Shown here: in pieces, positions 18,377 to 28,264 of the stretch
Layout: each line of letters begins with the position of its first letter
Numbering within the stretch: the stretch's first letter is position 1
Position numbers and translations under genes: made by a program
Notes under the pieces: generated by a model
Told to the model about the DNA's origin: nothing
What the model saw: the letters and a program-made list of their open reading frames with translations, nothing else
Database searches by the model: none
From: CAG-390 sp045543615
Lineage (GTDB): Bacteria; Bacillota; Clostridia; Oscillospirales; CAG-272
Reading direction: 5' to 3'
DNA: 64,000 bases
Assembly (NCBI GenBank): GCA_045543615.1
Contig: JAZPXL010000037.1
Location: 62,001 to 126,000 of the forward strand

Positions 18377-19402
18377 ATGAGTATTCTTTACTTACTTCTT
18401 ACACTTCTTCTTCTTGGAATTTTGATATTTCTTCACGAAGGAGGTCACTTTCTCTTTGCAAGGCTTAACGGTATAACAGTAAATGAATTTGCAATTGGTA
18501 TGGGTCCGAAGATTATCTCTTGGGTCTCAAAGAAAACGCAAATTCGTTATTCACTTAGACTTTTTCCGATAGGTGGATTTGTCAGTATGGCCGGTGAGGA
18601 CGAGGAGACTGAAGACGAAAACGCATTTTACAAAAAGAGCGTATGGCGCAGAATTCTGACAGTAATCGCAGGCCCTCTTACAAATATATTAATCGGTTTT
18701 GTTGGAATGCTTGTACTTGTTATTGCTACAACTCCGGCATCAAATATTATTGCTAATTTCAGTGAAAACTCTGTAAGCAACAATTACGGCCTTGAAGCAG
18801 GAGACACAATAGTAGAGGTAAACGGTGTTAAAACATACACAGGCAACGAGGTATTCTATGAGATTACTTATAGAGGTGCTGAGCCTGTTGACATAACGGT
18901 CGTCAGAGATGGTGAGAGAGTAGTTCTTGAGGATGTTATCTTTGAAACTGAAGAGGAAGACGGCGTTATGATGGGCAAGGTTGATATTGTCTTTTATGCT
19001 GCCACCAAGGACTTTGGCACAATCATTTCTCACACTTTTCACCGTTCAGTATCAACAGTTAAAATGATTTGGGATTCCGTCATCGATCTCATTTCCGGAA
19101 AATACGGACTTGATTCGATTTCCGGCCCTATCGGAATGACTGAGCTTGTAAGCGATGCAATTCAAGCAAGCTGGCAGAGTCTGTTATATCTCATGGTGGT
19201 TATATCAGTCAACCTTGGTGTTATGAATCTTCTTCCCATACCCGCACTTGACGGTGGAAGACTTGTATTTTTGCTCATAGAAGCTGTAACACGAAAGCAG
19301 CTTAACAAAAATATCGAGGGCTATATTAATTTTGTTGGTATAGTAATACTGTTGATCTTTATGGCAATTGTTGCATTTAAGGATATTTTGAAATTATTCT
19401 AA
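18377..19402 (+). CDS. rseP: site-2 protease RseP (membrane zinc metalloprotease)
   Basis: An intramembrane zinc protease that cleaves anti-sigma factors and remnant signal peptides. The 341-residue product starts MSILYLLLTLLLLGILIFLHEGGHF, with the zinc-binding HExxH (HEGGH) inside the first helix. A PDZ domain follows (about 130-215, with NYGLEAGDTIVEVNG), and near residue 285 comes NLLPIPALDGGRL with the third metal ligand. The ATG has GAAAGG upstream; the longer open frame overlapping dxr is not needed. Confidence 0.95.
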   Translation: MSILYLLLTLLLLGILIFLHEGGHFLFARLNGITVNEFAIGMGPKIISWVSKKTQIRYSLRLFPIGGFVSMAGEDEETEDENAFYKKSVWRRILTVIAGPLTNILIGFVGMLVLVIATTPASNIIANFSENSVSNNYGLEAGDTIVEVNGVKTYTGNEVFYEITYRGAEPVDITVVRDGERVVLEDVIFETEEEDGVMMGKVDIVFYAATKDFGTIISHTFHRSVSTVKMIWDSVIDLISGKYGLDSISGPIGMTELVSDAIQASWQSLLYLMVVISVNLGVMNLLPIPALDGGRLVFLLIEAVTRKQLNKNIEGYINFVGIVILLIFMAIVAFKDILKLF

Positions 19403-19419
19403 AAACAAGGAGATGCAAA

Positions 19420-20493
19420 ATGGAGCGCAAGGTAACTCGTCCTGTAAGGGTTGGTAATACCGTAATAGGCGGTGGAAATCCAATCGTTATTCAATCTATG
19501 ACTAATACTGACACAGCTGACAAAGAAGCAACCCTTGCGCAGACCGTTGCTCTTTATGAGGCCGGATGTCAGGTCATTAGGATTGCAGTCCCGACGGTTG
19601 AATGTGCATCAACTATTGCATACATCAAAAACGCAAGACCTGAAATCCCACTTGTAGCCGATATTCATTTTGATTACAGAATCGCAATCAAATGTGCAGA
19701 ATGTGGGATAGATAAGATTAGAATAAACCCCGGAAACATTGGCGACGAGTCAAAGGTCAAGGCAGTTGCTGATATATGTAGTACCAAGAAAATTCCCATT
19801 AGAATTGGAGTCAATAGTGGCTCTCTTGAAAAAGAGCTTCTTTGCAGATATGGAGCACCAACTCCGGAAGCTCTGTTTGAGAGTGCGATGGGGCATATTA
19901 GACTGCTTAATAAATATGATTTCAACGATATTGTAATTTCCGTAAAGTCTTCAGTTGTGAGAAATGCTGTTGAGGCTTGCGTTTATGTATCTGAACATTG
20001 TGATTATCCACTGCATCTTGGTGTTACTGAGGCCGGAAGCAGCAGGATGGGTATAATCAAAAACGCCGAAGCTATTGGCACACTTGTCAATATGGGAATT
20101 GGTGACACTGTAAGAGTTTCTCTCACTGAAGACCCTTTAGCTGAGGTATATGCTGCAAAGGATATTTTGCGAGCACTCGGATGCGAGGGACACGTTGGTA
20201 TGGATATCGTCTCTTGCCCTACATGCGGCAGAACAAAAATCGACCTTGTTTCACTTGTTCGACGATTTGAAGATAGAGCAAGAGAAGCAAATCTGCTCTC
20301 ACTTCCAATAAAGGTTGCGCTTATGGGATGTATAGTAAATGGCCCCGGAGAAGCGAGAGAGGCTGACATTGGAATTGCAGGTGGAAAAGGCGAGGCATTG
20401 CTCTTTGCTCACGGCGAGATAATTAAAAAGATCGGCGAGGACGATATTATTGATGTCCTTATAAAATATATAAGAGAGAATTACGTAAAATAA
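19420..20493 (+). CDS. ispG: 4-hydroxy-3-methylbut-2-en-1-yl diphosphate synthase
   Basis: A [4Fe-4S] enzyme late in the MEP pathway that makes HMBPP from MEcPP. The 357-residue protein begins RPVRVGNTVIGGGNPIVIQSM, and has the TIM-barrel segments IRINPGNIG and RIGVNSGSLE. The cluster cysteines are SCPTCGR and MGCIVNGPGEAREADIG. AAGGAG precedes the ATG. polC begins one base after its stop. Confidence 0.97.
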   Translation: MERKVTRPVRVGNTVIGGGNPIVIQSMTNTDTADKEATLAQTVALYEAGCQVIRIAVPTVECASTIAYIKNARPEIPLVADIHFDYRIAIKCAECGIDKIRINPGNIGDESKVKAVADICSTKKIPIRIGVNSGSLEKELLCRYGAPTPEALFESAMGHIRLLNKYDFNDIVISVKSSVVRNAVEACVYVSEHCDYPLHLGVTEAGSSRMGIIKNAEAIGTLVNMGIGDTVRVSLTEDPLAEVYAAKDILRALGCEGHVGMDIVSCPTCGRTKIDLVSLVRRFEDRAREANLLSLPIKVALMGCIVNGPGEAREADIGIAGGKGEALLFAHGEIIKKIGEDDIIDVLIKYIRENYVK

Positions 20494-20494
20494 A

Positions 20495-23400
20495 ATGTCT
20501 AAGACTTTAAGTGAGCTATTTTCCAAGTATACGCCATCAGCCGATGTTGCTGGTTTCTTTGGCAAGGTCGCAAGCTATACTGTTGGAAAATCAAGAATCA
20601 GACCTAATGTATTTGAGATATACATAAAACTGAACAACATCATTCCAAAAGCATTGCTTTATAAAGCAGAAGAAGAGATACGAGTCGCCTATGAGGGCAA
20701 CTATCTCGTTCGTTTTGTTCCACTTTATCCACAAAACCTTTTTGGATATGATTATATTCCACAGATTATACTCGAAGCCGAGCGTATTGGTGGAGTTGCA
20801 AGAGGATTCTTTACTAATTGCGACTACAATCTCTCAGGTTCAGTTCTAACTTTTTCGATTCCTTTTTCAAATGGAGCAATTGATTTTTTAACTCTTGGGA
20901 AGCTTCAATCAACAATTGAACAGATAGTCAAGAGCGAGTTCTCGCTCAATGTCAAAGTCAAAATCGAGCAGATGGAGGACTTCGTTCCTTATTTTGAGTC
21001 CCAAGAGCACAAGGCATTTATGGAGGAAATTGATAAAGCCTGCGTCGAATCATTAGCCCAATATGAAAGACGAGGAACGCAATCTTCCGGCAAAAATGAA
21101 CAGACATCATCTTCAGAAGCATCGAAGCCCGAACCCGAGCTTAATCTCTCGCGTATCTGGTCAGCTTATGATGAAGATTGTATTGCCATCATTGAAGACT
21201 CAATTTGTAGCATTGGATGCGCTCAATATAGAATTGATACCCCGGAATATATCTGGGGAGATGCCTTTCCTATAACGCCTGAGTCGATTTCTACTATAAG
21301 ACATCAAGGTGGCGAGGTTACAATAATTGGCACTGTGTCAGGATCTATGACTGAACAGGCACGTTGGGGCAACAAAAAATGGATATTCAGCTTCGCTGTA
21401 TTTGATGGCAATGCTTCAATCGCTGTCAAGTACGATATGCCAACTGAAGAGGATTGCTATGAGCTGTCTTCGATTGTATCGGATGGTGCTTGCGTAGCTG
21501 TACACGGAAATGTTATAAAAGAGAACAGCTCACAGGATTTATTTATAGTTCCTAACGCTGTCGCAAATATCAAAAAGATAAAAAGGACTGATAGAGCACC
21601 CGAAAAGCGTGTCGAACTTCATTTGCACACAAACATGTCAATGATGGACGCTCTTATACCATCACCTGACGCCGTAAAAACGGCTCTCTCGTGGGGCCAC
21701 AGAGCAATTGCCATAACTGACCACGGAAATGTTCAGGGCTTCCCTGAGGCTATGATTGCCGTTGAAAAGATTAACAAAGAACTTCCGGGTGACGAGAAGC
21801 TTAAAGTTATCTATGGTATGGAAGCTTACTTTGTAAACGATAGCGCAAGTCCACTTTATGGCAGATATAACGGTGCAATTGATGACAACCTCGTTTTATT
21901 TGACCTTGAGACGACAGGTCTTTCCTCAGCTACCTGCGAGATTATTGAAATTGGTGCTGTTAAGGTCAAGAACGGTGAGATAGTTGACAGATTTTCTTCA
22001 TATGTCAAACCATTATCAACCATCTCCGAAGAAATTACAGAGCTTACATCTATTACAAATGAAGATGTTGCTGATGCGCCCTCAATTGCTGAAGTTCTCC
22101 CACGTTTTCTTGAGTTCTGCGAGAGCTGCTTGCTTGTAGCACACAATGCAGATTTTGACGTTGGCTTTGTGCGTGCAGCAGCTAAGAAACTATCTCTGCC
22201 TTTTAACTCTCCATATCTTGATACAGTCGGCCTTTCTCGTTATTTGAACACAGATCTCAAATCGCACAAGCTCGATATTCTCGCAAAATACTATAATCTC
22301 GGCAATTTCAATCATCACAGAGCTGTTGATGATGCTGAAATGCTGACACAGATTTATTTTGCGATGATCAAAAAGATGCAGCTTTTTGATATCAGAGATT
22401 TCGCAACGCTCGTAAGGGATATTCAACTTAACGCAGACCCCCTCAAGCTTAAGTCCTATCATCTGATTATTCTTGTAAAGAATCTCACAGGACTTAAAAA
22501 TCTCTACAAGCTCATTTCTATGAGCTACTTAAACTACTATCATAGAAATCCAAGAATTCCAAAGTCACAGCTTGACAAGCACCGTGAAGGACTTATTATT
22601 GGCTCTGCTTGCTCTGCCGGTGAGCTATACTCAGCAATCCTTGATAACAAGAGCGACTCAGAAATCGAAGAGATAGCTTCATACTATGACTATCTTGAGG
22701 TCCAACCTATTGGAAACGATATGTACCTTGTTGACGAGGGCGAAATCGCTGATGCTGAGGGACTCCGTGACATAAACCGTAGGATTGTTGAGCTTGGTGA
22801 TAGACTTGGAAAACCCGTAGTTGCTACCTCAGATGCACATTTTATCAACCCCGAGGACGAGCTTTGCAGAAGAATCATTCTTGCCGGTCTAAAATTCAAG
22901 GATGCTGACAAGCCGTCTCCGATTTATCTCAGGACAACTGATGAGATGCTTGAAGAGTTTGCTTATCTCGGTCAGGATAAGGCATACGAAATTGTAATTA
23001 GAAACACAAATGCAATCGCAGATAGCATTGAGCGTATCAGGCCCATACCCGAAGGTTCATATCCTCCTCACCTTGAGGGTGCTGAAGAGGAGCTGAGAGA
23101 CAAATGTTGGTCGAGAGCGAGAGCTATGTATGGCGAAGATTTGCCTGATATAGTAAAGGACAGACTTGATATTGAGTTAAACTCAATTATATCTAACGGA
23201 TATGCCGTGCTCTACGTAATTGCTGAACGTCTTGTAAAATATAGTGAAAGTCAAGGTTATCTTGTTGGATCGAGAGGATCGGTTGGCTCATCGTTTGTTG
23301 CAACAATGGCAGGAATATCAGAAGTAAATCCACTTCCTCCACATTATTACTGCAAGCATTGTCAATACAACGATTTCTCCAATCCTACTGACGCAGGTTC

Positions 23401-24973
23401 GGGATTTGATATGCCACCTAAAAACTGTCCTATATGCGGCAAGCCGCTTGAGCAGGATGGACAGGACATTCCCTTTGAGACATTCCTTGGCTTTAAGGGA
23501 GATAAGTCGCCCGATATTGATTTGAACTTCTCAGGCGAAGTACAAGGTAAGGTTCACAAGTTTACTGAAGAATTATTTGGTGCAGAAAACGTATTTAAAG
23601 CAGGAACGATAGGTACGCTTGCTGACAAAACTGCTTTCGGTTTTGTTATGAAATACTTTGAGGGTAAAGGAGTTAAGATTTGCAGAGCAGAGGTTGACAG
23701 AATTATTCAATGTTGTGTAGGAGTAAAGCGTACCACAGGCCAGCACCCGGGAGGAATTATTGTTGTTCCACGTGACCGGGAGGTTTATGATTTCACTCCT
23801 GTACAGCATCCTGCCGATGACCCGAAATCAGATATCGTCACAACGCACTTTGCTTTCTCCTATCTGCACGATACGATCCTCAAGCTTGACGAGCTAGGAC
23901 ACGATATTCCCACAAAATACAAATTCCTTGAGAAATATAGCGGCATTCAGGTTATGGATGTTGCTATGAATGACCCAAGCGTTTATGCAATATTTGAATC
24001 TACCGATCCTCTTGGCATACCTCAACGAGATCGAGAGAAACACGAAACAAAGATGCTTGGTCTTATGGTTGGAACTTTAGGTCTTCCCGAATTTGGCACA
24101 AACTTCATCCAGGGAGTTTTGGTGGATGCTAAACCAAAGAACTTTGCAGACCTTATGCAGATCTCAGGACTTACACACGGAACTGACGTGTGGCTTGGAA
24201 ACGCACAGGACTTAATTAAGAATGGCATTTGCGACATTTCAAAGGTTGTAGGTACTCGTGACGGTATTATGCTTGACCTCATTAAATACGGCGTCAAGAA
24301 GGACGTGGCCTTCAAGATAATGGAATTTGTTCGAAAGAACAAAAGAGGCATCAGAATTTCTGATGAGTGGAGAGAAATAATGGCTAACGCAGGGGTGCCT
24401 GATTGGTACGTAGATTCACTTCAAAAAATCAAGTATATGTTTCCAAAAGCTCACGCAGCTGCCTACGTTATGTCTGCTATTAGACTTGCCTGGTACAAAG
24501 TTCATCAACCTGTTGCATTTTATTGTGCAATTTTAACTGTTGCACCCGATGGATTTGACGGAACAGTTGTATCTCAGGGCAGAGACGCTGTTTACCGAAA
24601 AATGCAGGAAATTGATAAGATGGGCAAGGATGCGACTGCTAAAGACAAAGATACGTTCTCAGCTCTTCAGTTTGCACACGAAGCTATGCTTCGAGGCATA
24701 AGATTTTTGCCTGTTAACCTCAAATATTCTGACGCAAAGGAATTCTTGCCCGAAAACGGCAATATCAGAATGCCCATGATCGCGCTTCCCGGTCTTGGTC
24801 TTAACGCAGCATTAAATATTGCTGCCGCAAGAGATGAAGAGCCTTTCTTCTCAGTAGAAGACCTCAGACTCAGAGGAAAGGTCAACAAGAGTGTAATTGA
24901 GACGTTGAGAGAAAACGGCGTCCTTGACGGGCTTAGCGAAACTGATCAGATATCACTTTTTGATATCATTTAA
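20495..24973 (+). CDS. polC: DNA polymerase III PolC-type alpha subunit
   Basis: Leading-strand replicase of low-GC Gram-positives. The 1492-residue chain has an N-terminal domain, an OB fold (GGEVTIIGTVSGSM, about 270-360), a PHP domain (RVELHLHTNMSMMDA near 372) split by the inserted DEDDh proofreading exonuclease (LVLFDLETTGL near 467), and the PolC zinc ribbon (YCKHCQYNDF ... NCPICGKPL near 951-985). The polymerase active site follows, with PDIDLNFSGE near 1005. A start immediately at the end of ispG with no strong ribosome site suggests translational coupling. A terminator ends the operon. Confidence 0.98.
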   Translation: MSKTLSELFSKYTPSADVAGFFGKVASYTVGKSRIRPNVFEIYIKLNNIIPKALLYKAEEEIRVAYEGNYLVRFVPLYPQNLFGYDYIPQIILEAERIGGVARGFFTNCDYNLSGSVLTFSIPFSNGAIDFLTLGKLQSTIEQIVKSEFSLNVKVKIEQMEDFVPYFESQEHKAFMEEIDKACVESLAQYERRGTQSSGKNEQTSSSEASKPEPELNLSRIWSAYDEDCIAIIEDSICSIGCAQYRIDTPEYIWGDAFPITPESISTIRHQGGEVTIIGTVSGSMTEQARWGNKKWIFSFAVFDGNASIAVKYDMPTEEDCYELSSIVSDGACVAVHGNVIKENSSQDLFIVPNAVANIKKIKRTDRAPEKRVELHLHTNMSMMDALIPSPDAVKTALSWGHRAIAITDHGNVQGFPEAMIAVEKINKELPGDEKLKVIYGMEAYFVNDSASPLYGRYNGAIDDNLVLFDLETTGLSSATCEIIEIGAVKVKNGEIVDRFSSYVKPLSTISEEITELTSITNEDVADAPSIAEVLPRFLEFCESCLLVAHNADFDVGFVRAAAKKLSLPFNSPYLDTVGLSRYLNTDLKSHKLDILAKYYNLGNFNHHRAVDDAEMLTQIYFAMIKKMQLFDIRDFATLVRDIQLNADPLKLKSYHLIILVKNLTGLKNLYKLISMSYLNYYHRNPRIPKSQLDKHREGLIIGSACSAGELYSAILDNKSDSEIEEIASYYDYLEVQPIGNDMYLVDEGEIADAEGLRDINRRIVELGDRLGKPVVATSDAHFINPEDELCRRIILAGLKFKDADKPSPIYLRTTDEMLEEFAYLGQDKAYEIVIRNTNAIADSIERIRPIPEGSYPPHLEGAEEELRDKCWSRARAMYGEDLPDIVKDRLDIELNSIISNGYAVLYVIAERLVKYSESQGYLVGSRGSVGSSFVATMAGISEVNPLPPHYYCKHCQYNDFSNPTDAGSGFDMPPKNCPICGKPLEQDGQDIPFETFLGFKGDKSPDIDLNFSGEVQGKVHKFTEELFGAENVFKAGTIGTLADKTAFGFVMKYFEGKGVKICRAEVDRIIQCCVGVKRTTGQHPGGIIVVPRDREVYDFTPVQHPADDPKSDIVTTHFAFSYLHDTILKLDELGHDIPTKYKFLEKYSGIQVMDVAMNDPSVYAIFESTDPLGIPQRDREKHETKMLGLMVGTLGLPEFGTNFIQGVLVDAKPKNFADLMQISGLTHGTDVWLGNAQDLIKNGICDISKVVGTRDGIMLDLIKYGVKKDVAFKIMEFVRKNKRGIRISDEWREIMANAGVPDWYVDSLQKIKYMFPKAHAAAYVMSAIRLAWYKVHQPVAFYCAILTVAPDGFDGTVVSQGRDAVYRKMQEIDKMGKDATAKDKDTFSALQFAHEAMLRGIRFLPVNLKYSDAKEFLPENGNIRMPMIALPGLGLNAALNIAAARDEEPFFSVEDLRLRGKVNKSVIETLRENGVLDGLSETDQISLFDII

Positions 24974-24991
24974 TCAATCAAATCAAATTTT

Positions 24992-25019
24992 AAAAGCGAT
25001 GCTTCTGCATCGCTTTTTT
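24992..25019 (+). terminator. rho-independent terminator of polC operon
   Basis: A perfect 11-bp stem AAAAGCGATGC / GCATCGCTTTT with a TTCT loop is followed by further T residues. Confidence 0.93.
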
Positions 25020-25092
25020 CTATTTTTGGTTATTTGTTTCAATTTAAAAAGCAAGCACAGAGCAATACTATAAATGAGATCTCACAAAGGAA

Positions 25093-25905
25093 ATGATGAT
25101 GAAAAAATTATTTATGAAACTATTTATTGTTTTGTGCGTCGCAGCTCTTGCGCTTGGCGCAAGCGGAGCTGAGCCAACAAATCCGGCAACGACTTATTCT
25201 TGGTATTGTAAGAGAGAAAAAGACAACAAGATGCCCCCGTTGCCCGAAGAGTTTTCTTTCATATCTCTATATGACGGATATTGGATTGATAACTCTCGAA
25301 CGGACGAAAGCGACGAGAAGGTTGCATATCTGACATTTGATGCAGGATACGAAAACGGAAACATCAGTCGTATACTTGATACTCTTAAAGAAAAACAGGT
25401 GAGCGGTGCTTTTTTCATATTATTGAATATGGTAGAAAATGAACCCGAGCTTGTAATGCGTATGGTAAACGAGGGCCATACAGTTTGCAATCACACCGCA
25501 CACCATAAGGATATGAGTAAAGTAAGAGACTCGGATGCATTTGGGAGCGAGCTCAAGACCTTGAGCGACGCGTTTAGCGATTTGACAGGTCAGAGCCTAT
25601 CAAAATTTTATCGGCCTCCTGAGGGCAGATTTTCGGCCGAGAATCTTGAGTGTGCAAAATCTCTTGGTTATAAGACTATTTTCTGGAGCTTTGCGTATGC
25701 AGATTGGGATAATCAAAAACAAATGTCGCAACAGTCGGCAAAGAAAAAGATTTTAGATAACATTCATAATGGAGCCGTTTTATTGCTTCATCCAACATCT
25801 AAAACCAATGCGGATATTTTAGGCGAAGTAATTGACGAAATGAAAAGGGAGGGGTATCGATTTGGAACGCTCGATGAACTCGTGCAAAACGCTTCGGTTG
25901 GGTAA
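25093..25905 (+). CDS. pdaA: PdaA-like polysaccharide deacetylase
   Basis: PdaA removes acetyl groups from muramic acid so that the delta-lactam of spore cortex peptidoglycan can form. The 270-residue protein has an N-terminal signal peptide (KLFIVLCVAALALGASG) and a NodB domain. Motif 1 reads TFDAGYENGN, the PdaA form, in which the second Asp of ordinary NodB enzymes is replaced: Asn in B. subtilis, Ala84 here. Motif 2 is VCNHTAHH and motif 3 is RPPEGRF. Three consecutive ATG codons (MMM) follow AAAGGA, so the exact start is open within two residues. The next deacetylase overlaps its end by 44 bases. Confidence 0.85.
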   Translation: MMMKKLFMKLFIVLCVAALALGASGAEPTNPATTYSWYCKREKDNKMPPLPEEFSFISLYDGYWIDNSRTDESDEKVAYLTFDAGYENGNISRILDTLKEKQVSGAFFILLNMVENEPELVMRMVNEGHTVCNHTAHHKDMSKVRDSDAFGSELKTLSDAFSDLTGQSLSKFYRPPEGRFSAENLECAKSLGYKTIFWSFAYADWDNQKQMSQQSAKKKILDNIHNGAVLLLHPTSKTNADILGEVIDEMKREGYRFGTLDELVQNASVG

Positions 25906-26596
25906 CGTAATCATTGTTTTATTTCTATCCACTTTGCTTTTGTTAGCTCTTGTTCTATCTACGCCCAAAGAATGCTCATCGGCAGACGCAAGTCCCTGTC
26001 CAATATTTTCAAGTGTTGATACCGATGAGCATTTGATCGCACTTACTTTTGACGATGGTCCACACGAAACAAACACATCCCGTGTTTTAGATCTGCTTGA
26101 AAGCGAAGGGGTTAAGGCGACATTTTTTGTTGTAGGCGAAAATGCTGCTGCTCATCCTGAGATCGTTGAGAGAATTATTTCTGACGGCCACGAGATCGGC
26201 AATCACACCTACAAGCACACATATCTTGGCGGCAAGAATAAGACTGTTGTTGAGCACGAAATCGACCTTTGCGATGATGAAATTTTCAATCATTGTGAAT
26301 ATTCGTCAAAGCTTTTGCGACCTCCCGGTGGAATATATGACACAACTGTTTCGTCAGTTTGCGCTGAACGCGGTTACACTATGGTACTCTGGAGTATTGA
26401 CACAAGGGACTGGTCTGGAGCTGACGCAACAAGCATCGAGAAGACTATAATGGACAATATTGACGATGGCTCGATAATTTTGTGTCACGATTTCACTTCT
26501 TTCAAAAGTAACACCATTGAGGCACTTGAGGTGGTCATTCCAAAACTAAAAAAGCTCGGATACCGATTTGTTACGGTATCCGAGCTGATAGAATAA
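25862..26596 (+). CDS. secreted or anchored polysaccharide deacetylase (NodB domain)
   Basis: The 244-residue protein has an N-terminal transmembrane or signal segment (VIIVLFLSTLLLLALVL) and a complete NodB fold: motif 1 TFDDGPHETNT, motif 2 GHEIGNHTYKH, motif 3 RPPGGIY, and a late DTRDWSG and ILCHD. All metal ligands are present, so it should deacetylate peptidoglycan or a related N-acetylated glycan outside the membrane. The TTG start has AGGGAGGGG 7 bases upstream and lies inside pdaA, indicating coupling. An ATG four codons later is the alternative. Its stop codon directly abuts that of the convergent gene. Confidence 0.9.
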   Translation: MERSMNSCKTLRLGNVIIVLFLSTLLLLALVLSTPKECSSADASPCPIFSSVDTDEHLIALTFDDGPHETNTSRVLDLLESEGVKATFFVVGENAAAHPEIVERIISDGHEIGNHTYKHTYLGGKNKTVVEHEIDLCDDEIFNHCEYSSKLLRPPGGIYDTTVSSVCAERGYTMVLWSIDTRDWSGADATSIEKTIMDNIDDGSIILCHDFTSFKSNTIEALEVVIPKLKKLGYRFVTVSELIE

Positions 26597-27535
26597 TTAA
26601 TTGTCAGTTTTGATCATATACTTTTCGATAACAGGATAAGCACCGTAAGTTGACAGGAGAATAATACTCGGGATCAAATAAACAAGAGGAAGTATAAATG
26701 GCACAACAATCTTAAGTGGCCAACAAGCAATTGCGAGCAAAACATTTATGAGCACAAGAATAAACATTCCTCCAAAGCCCATAAGGTTTCTTCCGATTCC
26801 GAGTATAGAGAAAATCAGCGCATTCTTTAAAATCTTGAATATCTTGATATCAAATGTAACAAGCATCAGATAAATATAAAATCTCATAAAGAAATAGATA
26901 ATTACCAGTGCAACTGTAACAAAATAGAAGAGATCTAACTGGAACGTGCCGCCTCTTGAAGAGAAGTACACGAAATCATATATAAGAACGCAAATGATTG
27001 CAAAGTCAATGTATCCAAGAATAAGTCCCTGCTTCCAATTGCGCTTGATAGCGTAGAAGAAATCGCTTGTCATAAACACGGGGTCGCCCCTGAGCATTCC
27101 TCTTGTGCAATAGGTAGCACCAACGTGAACAAGTCCCCAGATTGAAGCAAGAAGGACAAAGAGAAGTATGAATACCCAAATAATTGCAGGTGTAAATGTT
27201 GGAAGCTCAAGCTGTATGCCGTATACTCCCAAAAGAGGGGCAAAGGACGTGCTTTCTCCAATCATTTGCGAGCCGTATAGAGTGCTATACAAAACACTTG
27301 TTTGTGATGGAGTTGTAGGTCTAGTGATATAAATATACAGAGCGATAAGCGGTATCACAAGCAAAGGCAATGTAAGGAAATTGAGCGACAATATGCGCGT
27401 GAAGTTTCTGACATAGAATTTCGGCATACTGATGAGATTTGGCACGAAAGGCTTTTCATCCTTTGATACGCCGGGGCCATCTCGGTTCATATCGAACAAT
27501 CTGAACTTCTTTCTTTCTTTTTGGGGTTTTGACAT
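26597..27535 (-). CDS. polytopic membrane protein, YesL/DUF624-like
   Basis: The 312-residue protein has a charged N-terminus with Lys and Arg clusters and about five to six hydrophobic helices. The pattern GYIDFAIICVLIYDFVYF and the spacing of helices resemble the YesL/DUF624 family, whose function is unknown. It lies 17 bases downstream of another membrane protein gene and is probably co-transcribed with it. Its stop abuts the stop of the convergent deacetylase with no intergenic space. Confidence 0.6.
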   Translation of the reverse strand: MSKPQKERKKFRLFDMNRDGPGVSKDEKPFVPNLISMPKFYVRNFTRILSLNFLTLPLLVIPLIALYIYITRPTTPSQTSVLYSTLYGSQMIGESTSFAPLLGVYGIQLELPTFTPAIIWVFILLFVLLASIWGLVHVGATYCTRGMLRGDPVFMTSDFFYAIKRNWKQGLILGYIDFAIICVLIYDFVYFSSRGGTFQLDLFYFVTVALVIIYFFMRFYIYLMLVTFDIKIFKILKNALIFSILGIGRNLMGFGGMFILVLINVLLAIACWPLKIVVPFILPLVYLIPSIILLSTYGAYPVIEKYMIKTDN

Positions 27536-27552
27536 TTTGAACCTCTCGAAAT

Positions 27553-28206
27553 TTAAACAACAGTTAATAGTTTTAGTAGTAATGACAGAGCCATCCTCAA
27601 TAAAAGAGAAGAGCCAAGAAAAATCAAAAGAGTAGTGATGTAGTGATAAAACTCTTTTGTGAATACCCAGGATTGCTCGCCACTCTTATATAGCTTGGAT
27701 ATCTTACCTGAGTCTTTAGATAGAATTGACAGAAATATCGGAACAATAAGTTTAAAGGCAGAGTAGAATACTAATGATAAGATTATTGAAACTGACGTTT
27801 GTTTCGCATCAGAATCAATCGTACTGAGCTGTGTTATTGTTGAAATCACACCGTAACCCAAGAAATACCCGGAGAGAAGTGAAACTAGATAATATAGTGA
27901 ATTGCCAATAAAGCTTATGCCACCTATGGCTACAACTACCACAAGCACAATATCGCTCAGAGTATATTCCAATATAGATGAAATATACTCAAAGAGATTT
28001 TTAGTATTTAAAGTAGGGCAGACCGAATCAGAGACAATTACATCATAAACACGCCCTCCAAGCTCAAAACCACTAAGAGCTGACACTATCAAAGAAACAG
28101 CAAGTCCAACAACAAACAAAAGCGTTATTTTGGAAAAAAGTGAAGAAGAGAGCCCGCAGGTGTCAATTATATTCTTTTTAAGACCTCTGATAAATCCATT
28201 AATCAT
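27553..28206 (-). CDS. polytopic membrane protein, possibly SpoIIM-like
   Basis: The 217-residue product has about five hydrophobic helices and no recognisable catalytic motif. The arrangement of helices around a Gly-rich segment (SGYFLGYGVIS) is reminiscent of SpoIIM, which helps forespore engulfment, but sequence support is weak. The start was chosen at the ATG preceded by GAGGTG; a TTG four codons earlier lies in the ribosome site. The gene sits between a SpoU methyltransferase and the YesL-like gene. Confidence 0.4.
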   Translation of the reverse strand: MINGFIRGLKKNIIDTCGLSSSLFSKITLLFVVGLAVSLIVSALSGFELGGRVYDVIVSDSVCPTLNTKNLFEYISSILEYTLSDIVLVVVVAIGGISFIGNSLYYLVSLLSGYFLGYGVISTITQLSTIDSDAKQTSVSIILSLVFYSAFKLIVPIFLSILSKDSGKISKLYKSGEQSWVFTKEFYHYITTLLIFLGSSLLLRMALSLLLKLLTVV

Positions 28207-28264
28207 CTTGCACCTCAATTATGTTTAATAAAACATATGCAAGAGACAGGGAAATATTCACGCT

